Shown here in pieces: positions 62,989-64,000 of a DNA stretch of 64,000 nt. The stretch is from Paraflavitalea sp. CAU 1676 (lineage in GTDB: Bacteria; Bacteroidota; Bacteroidia; Chitinophagales; Chitinophagaceae). Below the pieces are notes generated by a model. The model made no database searches. It was not told the origin of the DNA and saw nothing but the letters and a program-made list of their open reading frames with translations. A program made the translations under genes and the position numbers. Position 1 is the first letter of the stretch. Each line of letters starts with the position of its first letter. The stretch spans positions 744,001-808,000 of the forward strand of contig NZ_JARHUJ010000001.1 in NCBI RefSeq assembly GCF_029223285.1. The letters are read 5' to 3'.

Positions 62989-64000
62989 TTATCTGGCCAC
63001 GTTTACAGAGCGTTTTTCCCGGATCACGGTTACCTTAATCTGGCCGGGAAATGTCATTTCGGTCTGTATCTTCTGGGCAATCTCGAACGACAGTTTATCG
63101 GAATCTGAATCGGTAACCTTTTCAGCTTCAACAATTACACGCAGTTCGCGACCTGCCTGGATAGCGTAGGCTTTTTCAACTCCATTGTACGACAACGCCA
63201 GGTTCTCGAGGTCCTTGATACGCTGTAAGTATTGTTGCATGATCTCACGACGGGCACCGGGACGGGCGCCGCTGATGGCATCGCAGGCCTGTACGATGGG
63301 GGAGATCACGTATTGCATTTCCATTTCGTCGTGGTGGGCGCCGATGGCGTTCACTACGGCGGGGTTCTCACCATATTTTTCGGCGAGCTTGGCTCCCAGC
63401 AGGGCGTGGCTCAGTTCGGACTCCTCATCGGGCACTTTACCAATGTCGTGGAGCAGGCCGGCGCGTTTTGCCAGTTTGGGGTTGAGGCCCAGTTCGGCTG
63501 CCATGATACCACACAGGTTGGCTACCTCGCGGCTGTGCATCAGCAGGTTTTGACCGTAAGAAGAACGGAAACGCATTTTACCAACGATACGCACCAGTTC
63601 TTTGTGCAGGCCGTGGATGCCGAGCTCGATCACGGTACGTTCACCGATCTCCATGACCTGCTCTTCGATCTGGCGACGGGTCTTTTCCACGATCTCCTCG
63701 ATACGGGCAGGGTGGATACGACCGTCAGTTACGAGACGCTGCAAGCTAAGGCGGGCGATCTCACGACGCAGGGGGTCGAAGGAAGACAGGATGATGGCTT
63801 CGGGGGTATCATCAACGATGAGGTCCACGCCGGTGGCGGCTTCGATGGCCCTGATGTTACGACCCTCACGACCGATGATCTGTCCTTTGATCTCGTCGCT
63901 TTCCAGGTTGAATACGGTGATGGAGTTCTCAATGGCCTGTTCGGCGGCGGTGCGCTGGATAGACTGTATGATGATCTTGCGGGCTTCTTTGTTGGCCTTT
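62989..64000 (-). CDS. rny: Ribonuclease Y (partial; N-terminus beyond the window)
   Basis: About 337 residues are visible; the gene continues past the window end. A KH domain with [18 protein letters not shown] is followed by an HD domain with [26 protein letters not shown] and [13 protein letters not shown]-terminal sub-domain ends [11 protein letters not shown]. RNase Y is a membrane-anchored endonuclease that starts mRNA decay; the anchor helix would lie in the missing part. It is followed by rplS. Confidence 0.95.
   Translation of the reverse strand, partial: KANKEARKIIIQSIQRTAAEQAIENSITVFNLESDEIKGQIIGREGRNIRAIEAATGVDLIVDDTPEAIILSSFDPLRREIARLSLQRLVTDGRIHPARIEEIVEKTRRQIEEQVMEIGERTVIELGIHGLHKELVRIVGKMRFRSSYGQNLLMHSREVANLCGIMAAELGLNPKLAKRAGLLHDIGKVPDEESELSHALLGAKLAEKYGENPAVVNAIGAHHDEMEMQYVISPIVQACDAISGARPGARREIMQQYLQRIKDLENLALSYNGVEKAYAIQAGRELRVIVEAEKVTDSDSDKLSFEIAQKIQTEMTFPGQIKVTVIREKRSVNVAR

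Overview
The window comes from a Bacteroidota genome, most likely a member of the Chitinophagaceae. The sequence supports this in several ways. It has a fused LpxC-FabZ enzyme, a PorX-type REC-PglZ regulator, a SusC/SusD outer-membrane pair, two ClpP paralogues and an RprY-like response regulator. Many genes are preceded by the Bacteroidota -7 box TAnnTTTG rather than a sigma70 -10 element. The region is dense chromosomal core. I see no insertion sequence, prophage, CRISPR array or rRNA operon, and one tRNA (Leu, anticodon UAG).

Layout. 1-5.1 kb: an M23 peptidase, a DUF937-OmpA protein, small hypothetical proteins, and a MarR regulator with an NmrA-type reductase that share a palindromic operator. 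5.6-13.9 kb: a glutamine amidotransferase, RuvB, an outer-membrane barrel protein, an OmpR-type regulator, a GroES-like protein, a HerA-like ATPase and RecQ. 13.9-18 kb: a copper P-type ATPase, TsaE and alanine dehydrogenase. 18-23.9 kb: the lipid A block lpxD, lpxC-fabZ, lpxA, with an HD phosphohydrolase before it and an ABC ATPase after it. 24-30.4 kb: PorX, an MBL-fold hydrolase, an HhH protein, an acyl-CoA dehydrogenase and two sister cytochromes c. 30.4-35 kb: clpX, two clpP genes and trigger factor. 35-38.1 kb: a universal stress protein and a LytS/LytR-type two-component pair. 38.3-47.1 kb: a five-gene membrane-stress operon. 48-58.6 kb: tRNA-Leu, a Rel/SpoT enzyme, SusC/SusD, PurA, an acidic protein and PabB. 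58.7-64 kb: a lytic transglycosylase, GatA, TatA, L19 and RNase Y, which runs off the window edge.

The most interesting unit is the minus-strand operon at 38274-47131. It encodes a YbjN/CesT-like chaperone, PspA/IM30, a YqiJ-like membrane protein with an Asp-rich loop, a YqiK-type flotillin and a 1613-residue DUF3686 AAA ATPase. A divergent XRE regulator faces it. A 9-bp imperfect inverted repeat in the shared intergenic region covers the -33 element of the operon promoter, so the regulator probably controls the operon. Just past the operon, two perfect 12-bp direct repeats set 21 bp apart lie upstream of the LytS/LytR pair and have the geometry of a LytTR binding site.

Other signals not explained by the gene list: two intergenic loci with 11-bp tandem units; a duplicated gene tail after the barrel protein that keeps its peptide but differs at synonymous positions; TAnnTTTG boxes only 3-7 nt from four start codons, which suggests leaderless mRNAs; and an 861-bp gene-free, G-rich gap before rplS. 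All function calls are from reading the sequence; no database search was possible.
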